This document shows, piece after piece, positions 7,179-14,766 of a stretch of DNA of 16,683 bases. Within the stretch, counting starts at the first letter, position 1, and the number at the start of each line of letters is the position of its first letter. The notes below the pieces were generated by a model that was not told the origin of the DNA, did no database searches, and saw only the letters and a program-made list of their open reading frames with translations. The DNA is taken from assembly GCA_018500075.1 (NCBI GenBank), contig JAHBAN010000033.1, forward strand, positions 1-16,683, in the 5' to 3' direction. This DNA comes from Flavobacteriia bacterium (GTDB lineage: Bacteria > Bacteroidota > Bacteroidia > Flavobacteriales > Flavobacteriaceae). The position numbers were made by a program, and so were the translations under genes.

Positions 7179-7783
7179 TGCGCTGTCCTTTCCAGAAATT
7201 CGGCCTCTGTCAGATGAAACTGCGGACGGATGAACTCTTCCGCGCGCGTGATCCACCCGCCCTTTTTCCCCGCTTTGGAGCGGGCAAACTTCCGGCTGGA
7301 CACACGTTGATCTGCGAGGCGAAAGTAATAGTTGCGCCGCGCGATCCCATAGGCATCTGCGAGATGGCGGGGCGCTTTTTGCGCCGCCTCACGGGCGGCA
7401 CGCGCGGTCACAGGCCCGATCACCCCGTCAATCGCCACAGGATATCCCATCTGGCGCAAAAGCTGTTGCAAAAGCTTCACAGCCGTCGCCCCCGCATTGA
7501 CATACATATCAAAAACACTGGCCCGCAGCGCTTCGGGCAAAAGCTCGATCCGGGGCGCCTCGTAATAATGCTCAAGAAACAGCGCCGCCGCCTGATCCGG
7601 CTCCAATGCGCGCACATCATGGGCATCCACATCGCCGTCGTGGTCAAGATCAAGCCCGAGGCGGCGCATCGCATGGATGGTCACCCCGTGGTTCGTCGCG
7701 CCCCCCGGATCGTCAGGGTCATCCACAAAGCCGCCTTCGCGCCGCACAATCTCATAGGCGATGTCATGCACCGTTTTTGACAT
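7169..7783 (-). CDS. GH108 peptidoglycan hydrolase (GTA-type endolysin)
   Basis: Cell-wall lytic enzyme of 204 residues, expected to cleave peptidoglycan as an N-acetylmuramidase. The GH108 signature REGGFVDDPDDPGGATNHG spans 15-33; Glu16 is the expected catalytic acid. The C-terminal half (about 115-185, DGVIGPVTARAA through KGGWITRAEEF) resembles the peptidoglycan-binding domain usually paired with GH108. There is no signal peptide, so export depends on the adjoining holin. An insertion at 45-56 (DLDHDGDVDAHD) is a textbook EF-hand calcium loop. The start is ATG 7783 with GGAGAG upstream; a GTG four codons earlier lies inside that site. It matches the endolysin that, with a neighbouring holin, releases R. 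capsulatus GTA particles. A prophage remnant is the alternative, but no other phage gene is visible. Confidence 0.87.
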   Translation of the reverse strand: MSKTVHDIAYEIVRREGGFVDDPDDPGGATNHGVTIHAMRRLGLDLDHDGDVDAHDVRALEPDQAAALFLEHYYEAPRIELLPEALRASVFDMYVNAGATAVKLLQQLLRQMGYPVAIDGVIGPVTARAAREAAQKAPRHLADAYGIARRNYYFRLADQRVSSRKFARSKAGKKGGWITRAEEFIRPQFHLTEAEFLERTAQWG

Positions 7784-7814
7784 AAAACTCTCCACAAAAC
7801 CTGTGAAGACTGTC

Positions 7815-7829
7815 TAAAAACTTGGTTAA
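7815..7829 (-). promoter_or_regulatory. Candidate CtrA-type box upstream of the endolysin
   Basis: On the minus strand the site reads TTAA-CCAAGTT-TTTA, one base from the TTAA-N7-TTAA core, with TTAACC as a strong first half-site. It lies 32-46 bases before the endolysin ATG, in the 54-base gap after ccmE, and could let the lysis pair be switched separately from ccmE. The match is short and in AT-rich sequence, so chance is a real alternative. Confidence 0.3.
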
Positions 7830-7837
7830 GAGAGTGC

Positions 7838-8284
7838 TTAGCTACCGTTCGGCGCCTGATAAACACCCTGCTCCTTGAGCGCATCCACAACCTCGCGCGG
7901 CATATAGGTCTCATCATGCTTTGCCAGAATTTCGGACGCGACAAACACCCCGTCTTGCAGCTTTCCGGTGCCCACCATGCCCTGATTTTCCTCAAACAGG
8001 TCAGGCAAAATCCCGGTGTAGCTCACAGCGATAGACGCGCCGCCATCGGTCACACGGAAGGTCACGCTTTCGCCCTGCCCGCGCTGCAGGCTGCCGTCTT
8101 CCACAAGCCCGCCAATCCGAAAGGTCTCTGTCGGCGGCGGCGGATTTTCAGCGATCTGGCTGGGCGCGCGGAAATAGTTGATCCCGTCTTTCATGGCATA
8201 GCCAATCAGCCCCGTCGCCACAGCCAGCGAAACAGCCGCCAAGGCCATGATCTGCACACGGCGCTTTTTCTTCAAACTCTTCAT
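7838..8284 (-). CDS. ccmE: Heme chaperone CcmE
   Basis: Membrane-anchored periplasmic heme chaperone that binds heme covalently from CcmC and passes it to CcmF. The 148-residue protein has a basic N-terminus (MKSLKKKRRV), one membrane anchor (about 11-30), then an OB-fold beta-barrel domain with FRIGGLVEDGSL (55-66), VTFRVTDG and VSYTGILPDLF. The heme-binding residue is His123 in the LAKHDETYMP motif (HxxxY, Tyr127). It starts 11 bases after the argC stop and is followed by the endolysin rather than by ccmF, so the ccmE-ccmF-ccmH order is interrupted. Start ATG 8284 fits the usual N-terminus. Confidence 0.96.
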   Translation of the reverse strand: MKSLKKKRRVQIMALAAVSLAVATGLIGYAMKDGINYFRAPSQIAENPPPPTETFRIGGLVEDGSLQRGQGESVTFRVTDGGASIAVSYTGILPDLFEENQGMVGTGKLQDGVFVASEILAKHDETYMPREVVDALKEQGVYQAPNGS

Positions 8285-8295
8285 GCCAAGCTCCC

Positions 8296-9324
8296 CTACG
8301 GAAAGACAGGAACCCCCATCAAACCCGATGTTTCCTCTTCACCTAACATCAGGTTCGCATTCTGCAAGGCCTGTCCGCTGCTACCTTTTGTCAGGTTGTC
8401 CAAAGCCGCAACCACAATCGCCCGTCCTGTGAGCCGCTCGCCCGTCACCCCGATATGGCAAAAGTTCGATCCGCGCACATGATGCGTGCTCGGCGTCTCC
8501 CCAAAGGGCAATACCTGCAGGAAAGGCTCACTTTGATAAGCCTCTGAAAATGCGTTATAAATCTTCTGGGGGTCGCCTTTGACATAGGCCGTCGCCAGAA
8601 TGCCGCGATTGGCCGGGATCAGATGTGGGGTAAACTGCACCTTCACATCCCGCCCCGCGAGCTTTGAAAACTCCTGATCAAACTCGCCAAGATGACGATG
8701 GGTGCCGCCCACCGCATAGGCGTTGGTTCCCTCGCTCAACTCGGCGTGCAGCAGATTTTCTTTCAAAGACCGCCCCGCGCCAGACACGCCACATTTGAGA
8801 TCGAGAATAATATCATCCAGATCAATCACCCCTGCCGAAATCAGGGGGCGCAAGGCAAACTGCCCAGTGGCCGCGTTACAGCCTGTCCCCGCGACAAGCC
8901 GCGCCTTGGCTATCTCGGCACGATAAAACTCGGTCAAACCATAGACCGCCTCGCGCTGCATCTCGCGCGCCATATGCGGGTTGCCATACCATGTCTCATA
9001 GGCCTGCGGATCGCGCAGCCGGAAATCGGCGGACAAATCCACAATTTTCAACCCGGCGGGCAATTCGCGGATCACCTCCTGACTGGTTTTATGCGGCAGC
9101 GCACAAAAACACAGGTCAATCGCGCCAAAATCGATCTGATCAAAGCTCACCAGCGCGGGCAAATCCAAATGCCGCAAATGCGGAAACACATCCGCCATGC
9201 GCTGGCCGGCTTTGGAATAGGCCCCGAGCGCGACAATCTCATAAGCAGGATGCCCCGCCAAAAGACGGATCAGCTCTGCACCCGTATAGCCCGAGGCCCC
9301 GAGAATTGCGATTTTATGGGTCAT
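8296..9324 (-). CDS. argC: N-acetyl-gamma-glutamyl-phosphate reductase (ArgC)
   Basis: NADPH-dependent enzyme of arginine biosynthesis that reduces N-acetylglutamyl 5-phosphate to the semialdehyde. The 342-residue protein has the dinucleotide-binding loop GASGYTGAELIRLL (9-22), the active-site cysteine Cys149 in VAGTGCNAATGQFALRP, the downstream segment GVSGAGRSLKENLL, and HRHLGEFDQE with a conserved catalytic-type histidine. Length is typical of the long (type 1) form. The chosen ATG at 9324 has GAGG six bases upstream; a GTG four codons earlier overlaps that site. It lies 51 bases after murI and 11 before ccmE, consistent with a shared transcript. Confidence 0.96.
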   Translation of the reverse strand: MTHKIAILGASGYTGAELIRLLAGHPAYEIVALGAYSKAGQRMADVFPHLRHLDLPALVSFDQIDFGAIDLCFCALPHKTSQEVIRELPAGLKIVDLSADFRLRDPQAYETWYGNPHMAREMQREAVYGLTEFYRAEIAKARLVAGTGCNAATGQFALRPLISAGVIDLDDIILDLKCGVSGAGRSLKENLLHAELSEGTNAYAVGGTHRHLGEFDQEFSKLAGRDVKVQFTPHLIPANRGILATAYVKGDPQKIYNAFSEAYQSEPFLQVLPFGETPSTHHVRGSNFCHIGVTGERLTGRAIVVAALDNLTKGSSGQALQNANLMLGEEETSGLMGVPVFP

Positions 9325-9375
9325 GACAGACCTCACTTTCCGTTTAATATCAGTGAAAAAGACAAAAAAGAGCGC

Positions 9376-10188
9376 TTATGCGGCTTCAAATGTGATCTGT
9401 CGTCGCAAAAATTGCGTGGCACGGTCAGACACCCGCTTCGGATCGCCCGTGGTCAAAAACATATTTGTCTCGCCCGCGCCAAGCATTTCGGGACGGCGCT
9501 CAAGATAGTCCGCAAGGCTCGCCGCAACAAGCTTGGGCTGGCTAAAGACTTTCACATCCGCGCCCAGAGCTTTCTGAAACACATCTTCCACCAGCGGATA
9601 ATGGGTGCAGCCGAGAATGGCCGCTTGCGGCGCGGGCATCTTGCGCTTGAGGGCGTCGACATGGCTGCGCACAAGCGCCTCCGCCAAAATCATATCGCCA
9701 TCTTCAATCGCATCAACAACCCCGCCACAGGCTTGCGCCTCGACATCGACCCCGATGGCGCGGAACGCCAGTTCGCGCTGAAACGCACGGCTGGATACGG
9801 TCGCAGGCGTGGCAAACAGCGCCACATTCTTGACCTGCACCTCGCGCGGCGGCGAGTTGTCGCCCCAGTCCCGCTCTGTCAGCGCCTCGATCAGCGGCAC
9901 AAAAACCCCAAGCACCCGCTTGCCCTCGGGCACACCGGCCTCTTGCAGCCTGCGCAGCGCCGCCGCGCTGGCGGTATTGCACGCCAGAACAACAAGATCA
10001 CAGCCCGAAGCCCACAGACGCTCAACCGCCGCCTTGGTCAGACGGTGGATATCCTCCGCATCACGCACCCCATAGGGCGCATGGGCCGAATCTGCCAAAT
10101 AATGTATCGCCAGATCAGGCATCTGCGCGCGCACCGCCTGCCAAACGGTCAGCCCGCCCAGCCCAGAATCAAAAATACCAACAGCCAT
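9376..10188 (-). CDS. murI: Glutamate racemase (MurI)
   Basis: Cofactor-independent racemase that converts L-glutamate to the D-glutamate of peptidoglycan. The 270-residue protein opens with VGIFDSGLGGLTV (3-15; Asp7 and Ser8 in the substrate pocket). It carries the two catalytic cysteines: Cys70 in VVLACNTASA and Cys194 in ILGCTHYPL. ATG 10188 is preferred: a GAGGG ribosome site overlaps the end of the upstream acyltransferase gene, whose stop is only 11 bases away, implying co-transcription. An in-frame TTG five codons upstream is less likely. Confidence 0.95.
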   Translation of the reverse strand: MAVGIFDSGLGGLTVWQAVRAQMPDLAIHYLADSAHAPYGVRDAEDIHRLTKAAVERLWASGCDLVVLACNTASAAALRRLQEAGVPEGKRVLGVFVPLIEALTERDWGDNSPPREVQVKNVALFATPATVSSRAFQRELAFRAIGVDVEAQACGGVVDAIEDGDMILAEALVRSHVDALKRKMPAPQAAILGCTHYPLVEDVFQKALGADVKVFSQPKLVAASLADYLERRPEMLGAGETNMFLTTGDPKRVSDRATQFLRRQITFEAA

Positions 10189-10199
10189 ATGTGACGCCC

Positions 10200-11081
10200 T
10201 CAAGCGCGATGTTTCTCTTCAAATTCATAGCCATACTCGCAGCTCGCGACTGGCCTTGGAGAAAGTTCATACGTCGATTGGCGCAGGAAATCCATCATTG
10301 CTTTGCTGTCGCTGGCCCGCGCCATCAAGGCGTGGCGCTCGATCGGCGCCCCAATCACAACATCAACAGGCCGATCAACGCATTTGCGGAACTCTTTGAG
10401 CAAAAGCCCCATCCGGAGCGTGTAGTGCAAATGGCTCGCCACCTGAAACAAACGGCTGGTTGATCCGTCAAAAAACACAGGCACAACCGTCGCACCCGAC
10501 TTTGCCACCATCCGCGCGGTAAAGTTGCGCCAGCTCGGATCAAGCGGCCTCTTGCGAAACGGCTTGGCCGCCGTGCTCACGGTTCCGCCAGGGAAAATTC
10601 CGATCGCCCCGCCCGCGCCCAGATAGCGCAGCGCTTCGCGGCGCGTCTCCAGATTCTGGCGCATGGCGTCTTTGCTCTCCTCAAAAGAGATCGGCAGAAT
10701 AACGCGGTTGATGTCTTCGGCTTTGTGAAACACCGAATTGGCCATAATCCGAAAATCACCGCGCGCATGACGCAGCATATGCCCCATCATCAAGCCATCC
10801 AGAATGCCATAAGGGTGGTTTGCAACCAGAATAAGCGGCCCCTCGCGCGGGATATTGGCCAAGGCCCCGCCCACCACATTCAGCGAGAGACCATAGCGCG
10901 CAACGATCACATCCCAAAAATCCTGCCCATTGGCCACATCAAGCTCATAGCCCCGCGCCCGCTTGATCAGCCCGAGCCGTCCCGTGACATTTTCCAATGT
11001 CCGGATCACAGCCCGCCCGCCGCGGGTCTGCGCAGATGCGGCATAAGAAATATCACGCGCAGCATTCGGCTGTTTGGCCAT
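10200..11081 (-). CDS. Lysophospholipid acyltransferase (PlsC-like/hemolysin-type) family protein
   Basis: Protein of 293 residues with the glycerolipid acyltransferase fold, expected at the inner-membrane surface transferring an acyl chain to a lysolipid or related acceptor. Motif I is VANHPYGILDG (87-96), with His89 and Asp95 separated by five residues rather than the four of classic PlsC. Motif III is GIFPGGTVS (161-169), where PlsC has FPEGT. These departures fit the hemolysin-like branch of the family (LPLAT, ACT14924-like) as I recall it. A hydrophobic loop and a basic C-terminal region follow. The ATG has a GAGGGAAAG ribosome site. murI follows after 11 bases. The acceptor is not evident; ornithine-lipid synthesis (OlsA-type) is possible but unsupported, since no olsB neighbour is seen. 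Confidence 0.82.
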   Translation of the reverse strand: MAKQPNAARDISYAASAQTRGGRAVIRTLENVTGRLGLIKRARGYELDVANGQDFWDVIVARYGLSLNVVGGALANIPREGPLILVANHPYGILDGLMMGHMLRHARGDFRIMANSVFHKAEDINRVILPISFEESKDAMRQNLETRREALRYLGAGGAIGIFPGGTVSTAAKPFRKRPLDPSWRNFTARMVAKSGATVVPVFFDGSTSRLFQVASHLHYTLRMGLLLKEFRKCVDRPVDVVIGAPIERHALMARASDSKAMMDFLRQSTYELSPRPVASCEYGYEFEEKHRA

Positions 11082-11137
11082 CTTTCCCTCACCAGATCAC
11101 GGACTCCGCAGCCTGATGCTGCCTCCCGCGCACTGTG

Positions 11138-11166
11138 GACAGTTTTTATGACAGCGTGATGACAGC
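11138..11166. promoter_or_regulatory. Phased GACAG repeats upstream of the acyltransferase gene
   Basis: GACAG occurs at 11138-11142, 11150-11154 and 11161-11165. The last two are within identical ATGACAGC units 11 bases apart; the first is 12 bases from the second. They sit 57-85 bases upstream of the acyltransferase start, in the only sizeable gap between it and the oxidoreductase gene. Spacing near one helical turn suggests a direct-repeat binding site, regulator unknown. GCAGC-N5-GCTGC (11108-11122) is a small dyad nearby. Confidence 0.25.
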
Positions 11167-11167
11167 C

Positions 11168-14100
11168 CTACTCCGCAGCCTTCAGATCGGGTGCGCCACC
11201 GGTGCGAATCTGCTGCAAAAGCGCCTCGCGGTCTTTGGCCGCCTTGGCTTCGGCCTGCGCCTTCACCGGGCCAAAACCGCGGATCTTCAGGGGCAGTTCG
11301 GCCAAAGCCACAGCGCTGTCCAGCGTGTCAGGGCCAAGCAAGGCAAGAACCTCCTCCATGTCGCGCTCATATTGCGCGATCAAAGCCCGCTCCATCCTGC
11401 GCTCATGGGTGCGCCCAAACGGATCAAACACGCTGCCACGCAAGGCTTTCATTCTGGCCAGAAGCTTGAGCCAGGGTTTCAGCCCCGGTCCAAATTGCCG
11501 CTTTTTGGGGCGTCCGTCATGGCCGAGCTTGGACAGCAGCGGCGGCGCCATATGGTAGCTCATTTTGAACGCGCCCTCAAATTCGGCCTCCGCCTTTTGT
11601 TGTGTGCTCAACAAAAGCCGCGCGACTTCATATTCGTCTTTATACGCCAAGAGCTTGTAATAGCCCTTTGCCACAGCCTCCCGGAGCCGCGCCTCTTCAA
11701 ACCGCGCCACAAAAGTCTTGTAACGATCCGCCAGAGCCGCGTTCTGATAGTGCACGAGCTGGTCCGCTCTGAAGTCTATTTTTTCGTTCAATGAAAGCGG
11801 CTTAGTCGCAACTGTTGATGTGGTCATACGGCGCGCCTCGTCAGGATAGAGCACAGCCCAGCGACCCAGATCAAAGGCCCGCTGGTTGCGCTCCACAGCC
11901 GCACCGTTCAATCCGATCGCCGCCATAATCGCCTCATAGCTCACCGGCACAAATCCGCGCTGCCACGCGCCGCCAAACACCATCATGTTGGAGAAAATAC
12001 TGTCTCCCAAGAGCACCTTGGCAAGATCAGACGCATCAAACAGGCTCAAACGCTCCTTCAACCGCGCTTCAAGCTGAAGCTCAAGGCGCTCAAACGGCAG
12101 CTTGAATTCGGTGTTGCGGGTAAAATCGCCGGTGGTCGTCTGGTGGCCGTTGACAACAGCCCCCGTCTTGCCGGTGCGGGTCAAACCAAGGGTTTTCGCC
12201 CCCGCGCTGACAACAAGATCGCCGCCAATCAAGACATCGGCCTCGCCGGTGGCCACCCGAATAGCGCTGATATCGCCCGGCGTTTCGGCGATCCGGCAAT
12301 GGATATGAACCGCGCCGCCCTTCTGGGCGAGACCGGCCATTTCCATCATCCCCGCGCCCTTGCCATCAATCTGGGCCGCCTGCGCAAGCACCGCGCCGAT
12401 CGTCACAACCCCGGTTCCACCAACGCCGGTGATCACAACATTATGGGTCCCCACAATCGCAGGCAGCTCGGGCATCGGCAGGTCCGGCAAGTCCAGTGTC
12501 GCAGTGGCGGCCTTCTTCGGCGTGGCGCCCTCCAGCGTGACAAAACTGGGGCAAAAGCCCTTGAGACAGCTAAAATCCTTGTTGCAGGCCGATTGGTCAA
12601 TCGCGCGCTTGCGGCCCAGCTCGGTTTCGACGGGTGTGATCGCAACGCAGTTGGACTGCACACCGCAATCACCGCAGCCTTCGCACACATCCGTGTTGAT
12701 AAACACCCGCTTGTCCGGGTCAGGGAACCGCCCGCGCTTGCGGCGGCGACGCTTCTCCGCGGCGCAGGTCTGGATATAGACAATCGCCGAGACCCCCTCG
12801 GTCGCCTCCATCCGCTCCTGCACATCCATAAGATGATCTCTTGATTTAATTTCAATCCCTTGCGGGAACAAGTTCATGTCGACATCTTCTTTGTCATCAT
12901 ACACAACAGCCAGATTTTTCACGCCCATCGCGGCCAGCTCGGCGACAATCTTGGGCGCATCAAGCTCGCCCTCGTTGGCCTGCCCGCCCGTCATCGCCAC
13001 AGCATCATTGTAAAGCACCTTATAGGTGATCGTCGTGCCCGCAGCGATTGCGGCACGGATCGCCTGAATGCCCGAATGGTTGTAGGTTCCATCGCCCAGG
13101 TTCTGGAACACGTGCGCACGGTTGGAAAACGGCGCCTCCCCGATCCAGTTCGCGCCCTCACCGCCCATCTGGGTCGAGCCGAGCGTGTTGCGGTCCATCC
13201 ATTGCACCATATAGTGACAGCCAATGCCCGCATAGGCGCGGCTGCCCTCCGGCACTTTGGTCGAAGAGTTATGCGGACAGCCCGCGCAGAAATAGGGCAA
13301 GCGCGCCGCGATGTCCTCGGCGTTGTCGGCCCGTCGCGCCTCGGCAATCTGCGCCAGCCCCGCCTTGACCCCGTCGGTTCCGCGGCCCTCTTCCACCAGA
13401 ATATCCCCGAGCTTCTCGGCAATCCAAATCGGATCCAGCGCCCCACGGGTCGGGAAAAGCTCCTCGCGGTGAATGCCCCCCGCGCCGCCCTTATACCAGC
13501 CATAGACGCGCCGGCCTTTGCGCACATCAAACAGGGCTTCTTTGATCTGGACTTCAATCAGCTTGCGCTTTTCTTCCACCACAACAATCAGATCAAGCCC
13601 CTCGGCCCAGTCGCTAAAGCCGCGCATATCCAGCGGAAATGTCTGACCAACCTTATAAGTTGTCACACCGAGCCGCTCAGCCTCCGCCGCGTCGATCCCC
13701 AGAAGCGACAAGGCGTGACACAAATCAAGCCAGTTCTTGCCCGCCGCCACAAACCCGATTTTCGCCCCCGCCTTGCCCCAGACCCGCTTGTCCATCTTGT
13801 TAGCGTGGCTAAAGGCTTCTGCGGCAAAGCGCTTATAGTCAATCATCCGCGTTTCTTGCTCATGGGGCGTATCAACAAGGCGAATGTTCAGCCCGCCTTG
13901 CGGCATCTCGAACTCGGGCAGAACAAGCTGGATACGGTTCGGATCCCCATCCACAACCGCCGTCGCCTCGATCGTGTCTTTCATCGTTTTCAAGCCAACC
14001 CAAAGCCCCGCAAAGCGGCTCAAAGCCCAGCCATAAACACCATAATCAATGATCTCCTGCACCCCCGCAGGCGAAACAATCGGCATATAAGCGTCAATCA

Positions 14101-14587
14101 GCGCCCATTCGCTCTGGTGCAAAACCGTCGAGCTTTCGCCCGTGTGGTCATCGCCCATCGCCACAAGTACACCGCCATTGGCGCTGGTGCCGGCCATATT
14201 CGCATGACGAAACACATCTCCGGTCCGGTCCACCCCCGGCCCCTTGCCATACCAAAGCCCGAAAACGCCCTCAAACCGGCCCTCGCCGCGCAGCTCGGCC
14301 TGCTGGCTCCCCCAAAGCGCCGTTGCCGCAAGGTCTTCGTTCAGCCCGGCCTGAAACTTGACATCATTCTCGGTCAGGATCTTTTCGGCGCGCCCCATAT
14401 GCATATCCACAGCGCCCAACGGCGAGCCGCGATACCCCGTGACATAGCCGGCCGTGTTCAGACCGGCCGCACGGTCCCGCGCCTTCTGGGTCAGCATCAG
14501 CCGCACAAGCGCCTGGGTGCCGTTCAACAAAACAGGCGATTTCGCCAGATCAAACTTGTCGTTCAATGAAACTTTCTGGTTGCTCAT
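11168..14587 (-). CDS. Indolepyruvate:ferredoxin oxidoreductase, fused IorA-IorB type
   Basis: Fused oxidoreductase of 1139 residues, expected to oxidise indolepyruvate or related aryl/2-oxoacids with CoA to acyl-CoA, CO2 and reduced ferredoxin. The N-terminal region (about 15-400) contains GYRGSPLGAVDMHMG and the GDDHTGESS segment. A thiamine-diphosphate half follows, with CAGCPHNSS (434-442), GIGCHYM and the MTGGQANEG loop (532-540). The iron-sulfur module has Cys635, 638, 641 and 647 (CEGCGDCGVQSNC), then Cys668, 674 and 679. The gamma (IorB-like) domain begins with GVGGTGVVTIGAVLAQA (721-737). The C-terminal domain (about 930-1120) is special to this fused family. ATG 14587 has GGGAGG seven bases upstream; an upstream in-frame start is rejected. 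It is divergent from a LysR gene. The true substrate is not shown by the sequence. Confidence 0.92.
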   Translation of the reverse strand: MSNQKVSLNDKFDLAKSPVLLNGTQALVRLMLTQKARDRAAGLNTAGYVTGYRGSPLGAVDMHMGRAEKILTENDVKFQAGLNEDLAATALWGSQQAELRGEGRFEGVFGLWYGKGPGVDRTGDVFRHANMAGTSANGGVLVAMGDDHTGESSTVLHQSEWALIDAYMPIVSPAGVQEIIDYGVYGWALSRFAGLWVGLKTMKDTIEATAVVDGDPNRIQLVLPEFEMPQGGLNIRLVDTPHEQETRMIDYKRFAAEAFSHANKMDKRVWGKAGAKIGFVAAGKNWLDLCHALSLLGIDAAEAERLGVTTYKVGQTFPLDMRGFSDWAEGLDLIVVVEEKRKLIEVQIKEALFDVRKGRRVYGWYKGGAGGIHREELFPTRGALDPIWIAEKLGDILVEEGRGTDGVKAGLAQIAEARRADNAEDIAARLPYFCAGCPHNSSTKVPEGSRAYAGIGCHYMVQWMDRNTLGSTQMGGEGANWIGEAPFSNRAHVFQNLGDGTYNHSGIQAIRAAIAAGTTITYKVLYNDAVAMTGGQANEGELDAPKIVAELAAMGVKNLAVVYDDKEDVDMNLFPQGIEIKSRDHLMDVQERMEATEGVSAIVYIQTCAAEKRRRRKRGRFPDPDKRVFINTDVCEGCGDCGVQSNCVAITPVETELGRKRAIDQSACNKDFSCLKGFCPSFVTLEGATPKKAATATLDLPDLPMPELPAIVGTHNVVITGVGGTGVVTIGAVLAQAAQIDGKGAGMMEMAGLAQKGGAVHIHCRIAETPGDISAIRVATGEADVLIGGDLVVSAGAKTLGLTRTGKTGAVVNGHQTTTGDFTRNTEFKLPFERLELQLEARLKERLSLFDASDLAKVLLGDSIFSNMMVFGGAWQRGFVPVSYEAIMAAIGLNGAAVERNQRAFDLGRWAVLYPDEARRMTTSTVATKPLSLNEKIDFRADQLVHYQNAALADRYKTFVARFEEARLREAVAKGYYKLLAYKDEYEVARLLLSTQQKAEAEFEGAFKMSYHMAPPLLSKLGHDGRPKKRQFGPGLKPWLKLLARMKALRGSVFDPFGRTHERRMERALIAQYERDMEEVLALLGPDTLDSAVALAELPLKIRGFGPVKAQAEAKAAKDREALLQQIRTGGAPDLKAAE

Positions 14588-14645
14588 CGCGCGCCTCCCT
14601 TCACATGATGACACTGCCCCTCAAGGCAAGCCCTTACCGCCATGT

Positions 14646-14666
14646 TAGGTCATAAAAGTTGACCTA
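14646..14666. promoter_or_regulatory. LysR-type operator between the oxidoreductase and lysR genes
   Basis: TAGGTCA (14646-14652) and TGACCTA (14660-14666) are perfect 7-base inverted arms with a 7-base spacer. The inner TCA-N7-TGA is exactly the T-N11-A pattern of LysR recognition sites. It lies 59 bases before the oxidoreductase start and 100 bases before the regulator start, where a divergently acting LysR protein would bind to control its target and itself. Confidence 0.6.
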
Positions 14667-14766
14667 TAAATAGTAATTCGTGTTTCCTCCCAAATTTCGT
14701 TACGTTACGATGAGCTGAACAGTATTCTTGCACAAACAAGACGAAAACGAGCAGAAAGTTTTTAAA

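Noticed and set aside
6552..7783. Endolysin and holin as part of a resident prophage
   Set aside because: No integrase, terminase, capsid, tail or attachment repeats in the window, and ccm and arg genes flank both sides; the GTA release interpretation fits better.
8692..10194. 500-codon open frame on the plus strand across argC and murI
   Set aside because: Antisense to two genes with intact active-site motifs and has low-quality composition; a shadow frame.
11132..11147. ACTG-TGGA-CAGT followed by T5 as a terminator
   Set aside because: The T-run is on the plus strand, where no gene ends; the flanking genes are on the minus strand, so it would not act on them.
12860..14569. 569-codon open frame on the plus strand opposite the oxidoreductase gene
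   Set aside because: Rich in Arg, His, Pro and Gln with no domain, and antisense to clear catalytic motifs; a shadow frame.
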